Of a DNA stretch of 33,571 nt, positions 1-9,170 are shown piece by piece. Source of the DNA: Reclinomonas americana ATCC 50394 (lineage: Eukaryota > Jakobida > Jakobea > Jakobida); contig PS015291.1 in assembly GCA_048213135.1 (NCBI GenBank), positions 1-33,571 on the forward strand, read 5' to 3'. Position 1 is the stretch's first letter. Every line of letters begins with the position of its first letter. A model generated the notes under the pieces. It searched no databases and was not told the DNA's origin. It was given only the letters and a program-made list of their open reading frames with translations. A program made the translations under genes and the position numbers.

Positions 1-292
1 GATACCAAGGCACCGACACAGGCGGAGGCAGCGGCACTGCAGGTGTCTCCGCAGGCACCGATAACTCGACAGTGGTCGCCGACTTGGCCTTTAACGCGTC
101 GCCTGCCTCCTCGCCCTCTGCAACTCCCGCCTCTCCTCCTAATGAAGGCGAGCGGTGGTGCTCCTCGCCCTCGCCCTCCTCGCTCTCGACATTGTTGCTG
201 CTGTGGTTGACTGTGGGTGTGTCCACGAGCTCGCTCACCACCATCGTCACTGCGCGCTCGACATCGTGTGTGTGCTGTCGCGCCACTGCCAT
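1..292 (-). CDS. Partial acidic low-complexity protein, unrecognised
   Basis: The minus strand is open from an ATG at 292 to the window edge (about 97 residues), with an in-frame TAA just upstream of that ATG. The product is rich in Glu, Gly, Ala, Ser and Pro, with a Glu/Gly run near residues 38-47 and a Pro-rich stretch near the edge. No domain is recognisable. The first ATG could be the true start, or this could be an internal exon, since an AG acceptor lies two codons into the frame. The real gene, if there is one, continues outside the window. No function is assigned. Confidence 0.4.
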   Translation of the reverse strand, partial: MAVARQHTHDVERAVTMVVSELVDTPTVNHSSNNVESEEGEGEEHHRSPSLGGEAGVAEGEEAGDALKAKSATTVELSVPAETPAVPLPPPVSVPWY

Positions 293-731
293 TTACAGAA
301 TGACGCGCGCGTGTGTGTGTGTATCAGAGGAAAAGAGAGAGAAAGAGAAGGGGGGAATGTCAGCGTGTGCGTGCGCGCGCCCGCGGCAACACGACGAGAA
401 ACAGAAAGAGGATGCATTCACCCCACCATTCAATCGATGAATGAATGCATTGGGTGCGTACATTGAGAGATTGGGCATGGAGGACGCGGGCGAGCTTGTG
501 TTCAGTCACGTGGTGGCAGAGCGTGAGTGGGCCCACCGCGCGGTGGCACCCCCGCACCCTGTGATGTGGTCAGCAAGAGGAGGAGAAGGACAAGGAAGAG
601 GGCAAGACGGTGGACGAACCATGGTGACTGGTGCCGACGAGTGCGGCATTGTCACTCGTTGTGGTGAGGCCATGTACATGCCGGGGTAACTGCGCGAGGT
701 GCAATTGGTGTGTGTTTCTGTGCGCATCCTC
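293..731. other. Spacer between two minus-strand genes
   Basis: About 440 bases with no gene I can support. It contains short GT and GA repeats near 310-350. A plus-strand frame at 441-689 has no recognisable domain. The right end is the 3' flank of the RRM gene and the left end would be the 5' flank of the partial gene at 1-292. Confidence 0.4.
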
Positions 732-2651
732 TCATTGATCTTGTACGCACCCCACAGAGGCACCGTAGGCGAACTGGAATGGCGACTGCGGCATGGCGGG
801 TGCGTACACGGGGCCTTGTGGGCTGAACAGCATCATTGGCTGCGCGAAAGTTAGTGTGTGGCATGCCAGGCAGGCGAAGGGGGAGCGACAACACCTGCAT
901 GTGTCGCGGTGGCGGTGGCGGCGGTGGTGGTGGGGAAGAGAACATGTAGTGGCTGGGTGGTGGGTGGCGTGTGGGCGGGGAGGCAAACACCATCTCAGGC
1001 GACACCATGATGGTGGTGGTGCTGGCGGTGGTGGTCGTGGTGGCCATCGGCGGCGGTGACGACATTGTGGCGGTCATCATCGGGGCCAGGCGCGGAGGAG
1101 GAGCAGGAGCCACGTCGATGGAGGAGTCGTCGACGTATTCGGGCTGCGGAGGGCGGGTGAGGAAGGAGTGGCCTGTGCGTGCGATCGGGGTGCAGGTCGA
1201 CTCACCTTGTATGCAGGCGGTGACTCCCATGTGTGCCTGGCGCTGAAGGGAGGGAGGAGGGGGAAGGGAAGAGGGGGAAGGGGGAAGGGGTGAGGGAGGC
1301 AGGAGGGAGGAGAAGCGAGGAAAGTGAGGAGGGGGAGGGGAGTGACAGAGAGAGAGTGTGTGTGAGTGAGAAAGACAGACGCAACTGCGACCGAGAGGTG
1401 AAACGCGCGTCGGGTCGAGCGAATTGCACATGCAGCCGCATGCCAAACACCTCGCTGTTGTTCATGGTCTGTTGGCGCAGAGTGGGGTTCAGTTGTGAGA
1501 AGAACGGGAGGAGAGGAGGGGAATGGGACTCACAGCGACAGCATGCTTGGCATCCTTGTGCCGGACGAATGCGACAAAGCCGTACAGGAGACTCTCGTTG
1601 GTCTCCTTGTTCATCATGACGCGGCACGAGCTGATGGTGCCGAACTCCTTGAAGATCTGGTACAGTTGCTGCACGCGGATGGCGGTGAGAGATGTGTCGG
1701 CGACCGTGACTAACACACAAGACGAACCCGGCTGTCGATTGAGTGATGCAGGTTGCGGATGTACAAGTTGGCGACACGCGTGCGCGGCGACGGTCGGTAG
1801 CCGGGTCGGAAGCGCCTGTGACGAGAGCGGTGAGCACGGAGAGCATGGAGCATCGGATGCACGCGCGCGCGACACACCTGGCGGGAGACAGGATCATCTC
1901 GCGCCGGTACAGCCGCGTGTAGTTGAAGTAGTCAATGGCTTCCTCGGCCTGGGTGTTGAAGGTGAGCAGGAGAAGCGAAGGGAAGGTGAGGCAGCAGTAC
2001 CATTTCGGGAGTGAGGAACTTGACGTAGGCGTAGCCGCGTGATTCGAACGTGTCGGACGATCTGCGTGGCCTTCACGTGAGCATTCAGAAACACGACACG
2101 CAGATGCACACACACACACACCTCACGAGTTTGATGTTCACAACCAGCAGGCCAGGGTGTGCCGAGAAGAAGCTGCACAAAGACACAGTGAGAAAGGAGA
2201 ACAGACGAGGGAGAGCGAACAAGAAGGCAGTCAGTCGACTTTTGCAAGATGAGCTCATCGACAACGGGGTCGAGGTTGCTGCAGTGCACTGAGCCAGGCA
2301 CCATCAAGCCCTCTTCCTCTTCCTCTTCCTCTTCTTCCTCTTCCTCGTGGAATGCCTCCTCTCCTTCCTCGTCAAGCACGTTGTCTTGGTCGTCCACAGG
2401 CGACACCTCCCCACGCTGTGTGTGAGACAGAGAGTGACTTTTATGACAAGTTGCGTGATCAAAGTGACTTTCATGCTGACCACTGAGGCGGCCAATGCCG
2501 GCCACATTTCCTCTTGCTCTGCTCGCGTGTGTGTGGAGAGAGAGTGTGCAAGAGGAGGTTGGCGAGTGCGGCGGAGAGCGCGTGGAGTGTGTCGCGTGTG
2601 TGCCTTGCGACGTGAGCTGCTTGGTGGATCGTGTGGTGTGGTGTCGGCCAT
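732..2651 (-). CDS. RNA-binding protein with two RRM domains and a Pro-rich tail
   Basis: Spliced minus-strand gene. An exon near 2300-2403 encodes an acidic run of more than ten Glu and leads into RRM1 (about 2295-1893). RRM1 has an RNP2-like VHCSNL, then FFSAHPGLLVVNIKLV after an intron, and an RNP1-like RGYAYVKF. A linker exon leads to RRM2 (about 1780-1400), with RNP2 NLYIRNL, helix LYQIFKEFG, RNP1 LLYGFVAFV and strand MRLHVQFARP. The 59-nt intron at 1669-1727 joins RNP2 to helix 1 at normal RRM spacing, which fixes the frame. The C-terminus is Pro/Thr/Met-rich, with nine consecutive prolines, and ends at the stop at 732-734. The RRMs resemble the single-strand RNA-binding fold of PABP/TIA-type proteins, but I cannot assign an orthologue. 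The ATG at 2651 (MADTTPHD...) is the best start I see but is uncertain, because the first intron boundary is not clear. Confidence 0.82.
1246..1380. repeat. G/GA-rich intronic tract
   Basis: The plus strand is a run of GGGAGG, GGGGAAGGG and similar elements followed by GAGAGA and GTGTG. It lies inside an intron of the minus-strand RRM gene, so the transcript is pyrimidine-rich just before the acceptor near 1236. The G-runs could form a quadruplex on the plus strand. Confidence 0.6.
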
Positions 2652-3409
2652 GAGTGGGTGTGTGTGTGTGAGAGAGTGAGAGAAGGGGGGAGGGGAGTCT
2701 GTGTGTGTGCTCTTTGCGTGTGTGTGTCGTAAAAGTGCAGGTTTGCGATGCGTGAAGCGCCAAAGTTGGTTGGTTGGGCGGCTGGTGGAAATTGAATGAG
2801 GTCGCGAGTCCACACCGGAAACGCAGCTGCATGATGGTAATGAGCTTAAGTGAGCACCAGCAGAATTGTGGCAGCATGTAAAAAGCGAGAAAATATTGAT
2901 TGGTGAATGAATTGTTGTCTTGTCTCGGATCCGGACCCGGCGCCGGCTACGCTTTGTTTGCCTTTTCCCGAATTCGATGTGCCGTGTATTCAAGTGCGTC
3001 AAATCCACTGGTCAACCACGCTTATGCGGTGAAGATCGCAGTTCTCGACTTGTTCGGAGCTCCGAGAACGAACACACGCACTCACAAGGAACCTGCTGCT
3101 GCCTCAAGATTGGTGTCTGTGTTGATGTTTTGGATTCGGTTGAACTTGGTCATCAAGACAGCGTTGCTTGTTTGTTGGTGAATGAATTGTTGTTGTTGAT
3201 TTGTTGCTGGCGTTTATGTATCTGCAAGCTCTTGGCTCACATTATCACTGAGACGACAACAACTTATTTCAACTTGGTCATCAAGACAGCTGTTGCTTGT
3301 TTGTTGGTGAATGAATTGTTGTTGTTGCAAACAAACAATAGCTGTACGAACACTGCGGCCGAGGAATCGTCAAAAAATCCCGTTCACTGTAACCCTCACC
3401 ACTCACTCA
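2652..3409. other. Spacer with a duplicated 55-60 bp segment
   Basis: This lies upstream of the minus-strand RRM gene and downstream of the minus-strand stop at 3410. I see no convincing exon. It holds CA/GT repeats near 2660-2735, an AT-richer stretch near 2820-2930 and the direct repeat described separately. Promoter elements of the RRM gene would lie at its left end, but no motif is convincing. Confidence 0.45.
3143..3331 (+). repeat. Direct repeat, two copies about 126 bp apart
   Basis: The segment beginning AACTTGGTCATCAAGACAG and running through TTGTTGGTGAATGAATTGTTG occurs near 3146-3203 and again near 3270-3328, with only one or two differences. A shorter relative (TTGGTGAATGAATTGTTGTC) lies near 2899. 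No open frame or terminal inverted repeat accompanies it. It may be a small tandem or dispersed element, or a relic. Confidence 0.7.
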
Positions 3410-3913
3410 CTACACATCCACCTTTAACGCCCCATTCAGCCGACCGATAAAGTTACCGCTGATCAGCACACTTCGACAGTCGACCGACAACAGCAACTGC
3501 GTCTCCAGTATGCCGACAGCATTCGAGCCCGTAACCCGATCGAGCTTGACGGTGCCGGTGGGTAATATGGACTCGAGCGCACGCTTCAGCCGACTCATCT
3601 GCTGCTCCGCACTCCGTTCTCCACCGCCTCCCTCCTCCTCATCATCATCGTCCTCGTCCTCGCCATCGACGCTGGTGTAGTGAATGACAATCTGCGACGA
3701 ATCGCCGTCGTACATCACCGTGTTGTGTCGGGCATTGTCGGCCGTAAAGTGTGACACCAACAGCAAGTCGAGATACGAGGCGAGGACGCGGGGATGCTGT
3801 TGTTGTTGCTGCTGCTGCTGCACCAGTGATGGTGGCGGTTCACTGCCGGCCGTGACCGGCCACATTGCTGCCGTGGCATTCACCATGGCTGGTGTCGACG
3901 TGGGGTGAGGGAT
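3410..3913 (-). CDS. Unrecognised C-terminal exon or small gene with Gln and Asp/Glu tracts
   Basis: Open minus-strand frame of about 158 residues from an ATG at 3886, or about 167 if the exon begins after the acceptor CTAG at 3914-3917. It contains a run of eight Gln, a folded-looking segment (SYLDLLLVSHFTADNARH), an acidic insert of about 15 Asp/Glu, and a C-terminal segment ending RLNGALKVDV before the stop. The composition looks coding. It is either the last exon of the Kelch/coiled-coil gene just upstream on the same strand or a separate small gene; the exon upstream ends at a stop in its own frame near 3940 and I could not find an intron joining the two cleanly. I do not recognise the fold. 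Confidence 0.55.
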   Translation of the reverse strand: MPHPTSTPAMVNATAAMWPVTAGSEPPPSLVQQQQQQQQHPRVLASYLDLLLVSHFTADNARHNTVMYDGDSSQIVIHYTSVDGEDEDDDDEEEGGGGERSAEQQMSRLKRALESILPTGTVKLDRVTGSNAVGILETQLLLSVDCRSVLISGNFIGRLNGALKVDV

Positions 3914-3939
3914 CTAGAACTTGCATCACACACACTGAA

Positions 3940-6900
3940 CTACAAACCCGTCGCCTGCAGTGCCTGCACCGAGAGCTCGTCGACTGCATGAGCGGCCGCG
4001 GTTTGCCTCTGTTCGAGTTGAATGAGGCGCTCGGAGGCGGCACGCATCTGTGATACATCATGAGCACATTGCCGGGCGATTTTTTGTTTTTTGTGACGCG
4101 ACTGTTTCCTCCCGTCGACGCTCTTCTGCGCGCGGCGAAGGTGACAGTCGACTGCGCTCGTGCTGCGCGAGATCCCCCAACTTGGATAGCTGGCCCACCA
4201 GTGAGTGACATCAACAAACGAACGAGGGACACGAAAGATGTGTGTACCTCTTGTCGGNNNNNNNNNNNNNNNNNNNNNNNNNNNNNNNNNNNNNNNNNNN
4301 NNNNNNNNNNNNNNNNNNNNNNNNNNNNNNNNNNNNNNNNNNNNNNNNNNNNNNNNNNNNNNNNNNNNNNNNNNNNNNNNNNNNNNNNNNNNNNNNNNNN
4401 NNNNNNNNNNNNNNNNNNNNNNNNNNNNNNNNNNNNNNNNNNNNNNNNNNNNNNNNNNNNNNNNNNNNNNNNNNNNNNNNNNNNNNNNNNNNNNNNNNNN
4501 NNNNNNNNNNNNNNNNNNNNNNNNNNNNNNNNNNNNNNNNNNNNNCGGCACATCATTATCACACAAATAAACTCACGCACCTCGTGCTCGGCATGCCGAC
4601 TGCGCATGGCCGCCCGTGTCTCCTTCAACTCATTCAACAGCTCCTGCTCACGTCGCTGCAGGTGGCGCACAGAGGCCTGGCACTGCGCCACGCGTGTCGA
4701 CCAGTCTGTGGTGTTCTCTTGCACAATGGCGGCAAGCGACTGCGTTCTCTCCCTCGCGATTTTCAGCGCCGCGTCGAGATGCTCCACGAAGCGGTCCCAG
4801 TCGTCGCTGGCAGGAATTGATCTAGCGCGCACACATCAGAGACGCAAGCGGTACGCGAGCCCTCATTGGCAAGACACAACGTACCGACGAACGAGCTGCG
4901 CATTGGCCTGTGCGAGACGCGAGGCGAATTCTTCCAGCCACGCTCCGTCCACCGGCACACATCCTCGCCTGTCGGAATCATCGTCAGGCGAGGCTGGCGG
5001 GCAGACAAGGAGTAAAAGAAAAGGTCACCTCTCTCCCGCGGCAGCCTCGGCCATGGCCATCAGGTCAGCTTGCACACTGCCAGCAATCTCGCCCAGTTGC
5101 CTGCGCAGCGCGCCCGTTTCACCCTGCTGTGCGGGGAGCACGGAGCCCGACGACAGTGTGCGAGCCACCTGCTGCAACAATGCCAGTCCTCGTGCGCCCG
5201 TCCACATTTCGATATCTTCATTCGCGGCGGCGGGTGAGGGGACACGCATCGTGGTACGCACGCACGCACGCACAAATTGTCGACGCAACTCTTGAGCAAG
5301 GCCAGGCAGTCCGCCTGCTGTAGCGCACTCTCGGTGGCCGTCCGCAAGTACCGTACATAGTCGCGCGCGTGCTGCTGAACGAGAGGTTCGTACGACGAGT
5401 TTGGCGTACTTGGCGACCCGGGGTTGCTTCGTGTCGATGGCGGTGATCGCGGCGGCACAGTGGATTTCACCGACGGAGACGTTGTAGTGGTGCCCGTTGC
5501 CGCAGAGGCCGCCGCGACTACCAACTCTGGTTGGAGACGCGCGTGTCGCCACGGTGCATCGCTCAGTTGCGAGTCCACGCGAGCAAACATGGAAGCCAGT
5601 GACCGCGAGGCGTCGCCTGGACACGCACACGCATTCATGGAACGATGAGTGTCGACAAAGAAACGCACAGTCGCCCCTCCCCCCAAAACACCAAAACACT
5701 GCCAACACACCATTGGTCGTGACGGTGCCGGGAGACCGCGACGGAGAAGATTCGCGCGCGGCATTTCCTTCAGTGTGCACCGGCGGCGGCACCACCGTCC
5801 ACATGGGTGGATCAAAAATGGTCAGTTTGAAGCGACGTTGGTTGAGCAAGTCCGCTGCGCGCGCCGTGTCAGCCACAAACAGTTATAGACTCGCCACCTT
5901 GCATATTGATTGCAAAACGCACCCACGGGCAAGTTGCAACAGAGACCGTCGGCATGATACTGCTGTCCGTCGAATCCACCCCACGAGAAGACGAGGACCG
6001 ACTGCGGACCTGTGTGACCCACAACGACGCCTGCGTGACCGCTGCGACCGCTTGGCAAATCCATGGGCGCCGGCAGCCGGTACGACAGCCAATAGTCGCG
6101 ACTAGAGGCCAGATCGCGAGACGTGCCTCCATTGGAGACGACCACCGTGTCTATTCGAGTGTTAGAGAGAGAGAGAGAGGAGGGGAAGAAGTGGAGCGGA
6201 GGGAGAATGCAGCAACTGTCAATGGAGCGCTTCAGCAGGAACGAGTCGTGGCAGCGACCGGCGGCCTCCCAGCCTCCCCACAGCATCACCGCCTGACTGT
6301 CTGCATGCAGGCCGACCGACACCATCGTGGCGTAGCAGCGCTTGGATGGCATCGCGTCACCCAGCAGCGTTACCATGCGCCACGTCCATGTCACTGCATG
6401 ATCGAGGAGGTCGGGAGAGTGGGTGCCACGTCTTCGAAAGTGAAGACACATACGAGGACGCAACACGTGTTGAGGATCCAGCAATCGTCCAGCATGTTGC
6501 CGTCCTCTCCGAGACCACCAAACACCAGCAGCGAATGCGCATCGACGAGTGCAGTCGAGTGGCCTTTGCGAGCTGGCGGGGACGGCCCATCGAATCGTAT
6601 CCGCGTGCCGAGTCTCGTGGCTGCGCAGCATGAGAACTCTGTCTGCGCAACCATCACCACCGCAGACGCAACTCGGATCAATCACAAACGCATCGGCGCA
6701 AAAGCCCGCCGTGTCAAACCCAAACAACACCACCACACGAATCGCCTTTTCCGCATCCACAGTCGACGGCGACGCAGCCGATGGTGACGACGACTGCTGC
6801 TGCGGCGTTGCTCCCAACGACAACAACGAGGGCGCACTGGGCGCCACCAGCACAGCATCGGCCGAGTGCCCGTTGCGCCCAGTCGGCACATCGCCACGCA

Positions 6901-7548
6901 GCGAGTACATTGACCAGCGGAAGCGCGATGTCGTTGCTGCAAGAAACAGTCACTTGTTACTGTACACAAGACTGGCATGCATGCCTGAGAGAGAGAGAGA
7001 GAGAGAGACGCAACAGTCGCGTTGCAGCACGTAGGCATCGTTGAGGTTCTGCCGCCCGTTCCACCCTCCAAAGAGCAAGTATCGACATCGCCGAGGAGGC
7101 GACACCGACACAAATGCATTCCACAGTGCTGTCATGCTGTGTCCCTCACGCGAGGTGGGCACATCGCCGCAGAACGAAGGCCACCGATACACACTTGTCA
7201 CTAACACACAGTGAAAGAGAGAGAGTAAGTGTGTGTGTGTGTGTGTCGAAGAGAGCGGAGTATTGTTCAACAAAATGCAATGCACACACGCTCACCTGGA
7301 TCCACTTCGACTCCATCGCCCAGGTGCCCGTGCGCATCCGAGTATCCGCCCCACACAAGCACATTCATCGCCTGCATGCACGAGAGACACGCGCGCAACA
7401 TTGTCAGCATTGTGCTCACTCTCTCTCTCTCTTTTTCTTCTTTGCTCGCTCACTCACATCCGAGTCGGTGCTGGCGACCAGCACCGCCGAGTGTCGATGT
7501 CGAGGGAAGACCACACGTGACTGCATAGCAGAAGCAGAAGCAGCAGAT
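3940..7548 (-). CDS. Kelch-repeat / coiled-coil protein (5' end in gap)
   Basis: Spliced minus-strand coding region. From 7548 to about 5760 it encodes six or so Kelch blades, each with an R..GHS/A-like motif followed by hydrophobic-GG-W/F: MNVLVWGGYSDAHGH, REGHSMTAL..YLLFGGWNG, GRNGHSADAV, ARKGHSTAL..LLVFGGLGED, AVMLWGGWE, and GRSGHAGVVV..FSWGGFDG. A last strand reads KLTIFDPPMWTVVPP. From about 5620 to 3940 it changes to Ser/Thr/Pro-rich linkers and helical, coiled-coil segments (LRRQLGEIAGSVQADL; LQRREQELLNELKETRAAM; ERLIQLEQRQTAAAHAVDEL). Kelch propellers bind protein partners and the coiled coil would support oligomerisation; the partners here are unknown. Many introns of about 45-110 nt interrupt it. 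Its 5' end falls in the 7549-8028 gap, directly after the sixth kinesin unit on the same strand, so it could be a separate gene or the C-terminal part of that gene. An internal gap lies at 4258-4545. Confidence 0.78.
4258..4545. other. Assembly gap (N run)
   Basis: 288 N within the coiled-coil part of the Kelch gene. At least one coiled-coil exon boundary is hidden here. Confidence 0.99.
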
Positions 7549-8028
7549 NNNNNNNNNNNNNNNNNNNNNNNNNNNNNNNNNNNNNNNNNNNNNNNNNNNN
7601 NNNNNNNNNNNNNNNNNNNNNNNNNNNNNNNNNNNNNNNNNNNNNNNNNNNNNNNNNNNNNNNNNNNNNNNNNNNNNNNNNNNNNNNNNNNNNNNNNNNN
7701 NNNNNNNNNNNNNNNNNNNNNNNNNNNNNNNNNNNNNNNNNNNNNNNNNNNNNNNNNNNNNNNNNNNNNNNNNNNNNNNNNNNNNNNNNNNNNNNNNNNN
7801 NNNNNNNNNNNNNNNNNNNNNNNNNNNNNNNNNNNNNNNNNNNNNNNNNNNNNNNNNNNNNNNNNNNNNNNNNNNNNNNNNNNNNNNNNNNNNNNNNNNN
7901 NNNNNNNNNNNNNNNNNNNNNNNNNNNNNNNNNNNNNNNNNNNNNNNNNNNNNNNNNNNNNNNNNNNNNNNNNNNNNNNNNNNNNNNNNNNNNNNNNNNN
8001 NNNNNNNNNNNNNNNNNNNNNNNNNNNN
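7549..8028. other. Assembly gap (N run)
   Basis: 480 N between the C-terminal end of kinesin unit K6 and the first visible Kelch exon. It hides the end of K6 and whatever decides whether the Kelch region is a separate gene. Confidence 0.99.
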
Positions 8029-9170
8029 GAGGGTGACGCGTGTGAGCCAGCCAGTCACAACACGCAAAACACTTCACCCCCTACGCAACACTGTGGTTCC
8101 ACGACCCTCCAGGCAGTCCTTGAGCAGCAAGCCGAGCATGCTGTCCTCGTAGTGAATCTCGCTGGTGGGCCGGCGCTCGGAGATGTCGCGCAGCAGGGCG
8201 CGGAGCGTGCCGAGAGACGGGTTCGGGTTCATGTCGCGCTGTGCGCCCTTGTTCGGCTGTCGATCAATCAGCGAGTGCGCGAGGTCGACGAGCACAAGCT
8301 TGCCAGTGACCGACGTCTTGGTCAGCGGCCTGAACGAGTCCACGAACAGCGTGTACACAATGTGTGAGCGGTAGCTCTCGCGACGCAGCACCACCCGGTC
8401 AAAGAGATCCTGCTCGTGTCGGATTCGTCAGACTCGCGCAACAAACACACACATAAAATGTTACACAAACGAACCACCAGCGAGTCTTCGCTCTCCACTG
8501 TCAGCAACTTGACATTGCGCAGGAACACATGCTGGCCGTCTTGCTCGTAAACAATCGATTCTGTCGAGGCGACGACGTGCGCGTGAGATTTTCCATCAGA
8601 GACACTGTTCTTGTCATAAAGATGAATGCACTCACCGTTGGTGAACTCGTCGTCCGAGAGAATGTCGCGGACACGGTTCTCCAGCACCTCGATCACGCTA
8701 ACGCGCAGGCGCACCTGGCCGCGGTAGCTCAACTCCTGCCGCTTGGCCTCAATCTGTCGATATGCGCGACTGACAATGCCAGGCTCAGGGGCCAGGCCCT
8801 TGGCTGTCGGCTCGCGACCGTGCAGGGAGAACTCCTTGCAGGCGCTGCCGAGGCCGTAGAACAGCAGACCGACGGCGTTGCCCTCGAACAGCGAATCCAC
8901 CATGGGTTCCAGAGGCGCGTACACCTCCTGCAGCAAAAGGTGAGCGACGCGAGGAAAAAATGTCGAGTAAAGCGAGTGGGACGGCACTCACCGGCTGCGT
9001 GTTGAGGTGATCAAACACGTGGTCAAAGTCGTAGCTGCGCGCGGCGTGCTCCACAAAGGTAATGGAGCGCGCATTGTCCACATCCATGGCGGCGGTCGGG
9101 TTCGAGAACCACTCCGATCCGGTAAATGGTCGCACACGGCAGTACACCTTGACCGTACCCGGACCGCGTG
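8029..9170 (-). other. Kinesin-like unit K6 (partly degenerate, C-terminus in gap)
   Basis: Opens with GTVKVYCRVRPFTGSEW and SYDFDHVFDHLNTQPV. The P-loop position is FYGLGSACKEFSLHG, where Cys-Lys-Glu replaces Gly-Lys-Thr. Switch I keeps SYRSHIVYTLFV, but switch II is LVLVDLAHSL rather than DLAGSE. NPNPSLGTLRALLRD and YEDSMLGLLLKDCLEGRG follow, then the gap. A Ser/Pro linker (about 9470-9240) separates it from K5. Confidence 0.82.

Noticed and set aside
441-689. Plus-strand frame starting MNALGAYIERLGMEDAGEL
   Set aside because: It has no domain and no linked exon or splice evidence strong enough, and it lies between two minus-strand genes.
1727-1740. An apparent 14-18 nt intron in the RRM gene (GT..TTAG)
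   Set aside because: A 59-nt intron at 1669-1727 restores exact RRM spacing and frame, so no ultra-short intron is needed.
1894-2877. A 327-residue minus-strand frame running into the acidic exon of the RRM gene
   Set aside because: Most of it is CA-repeat and splice-region translation (THTH, SLSHTHT). Only the acidic exon itself is credible.
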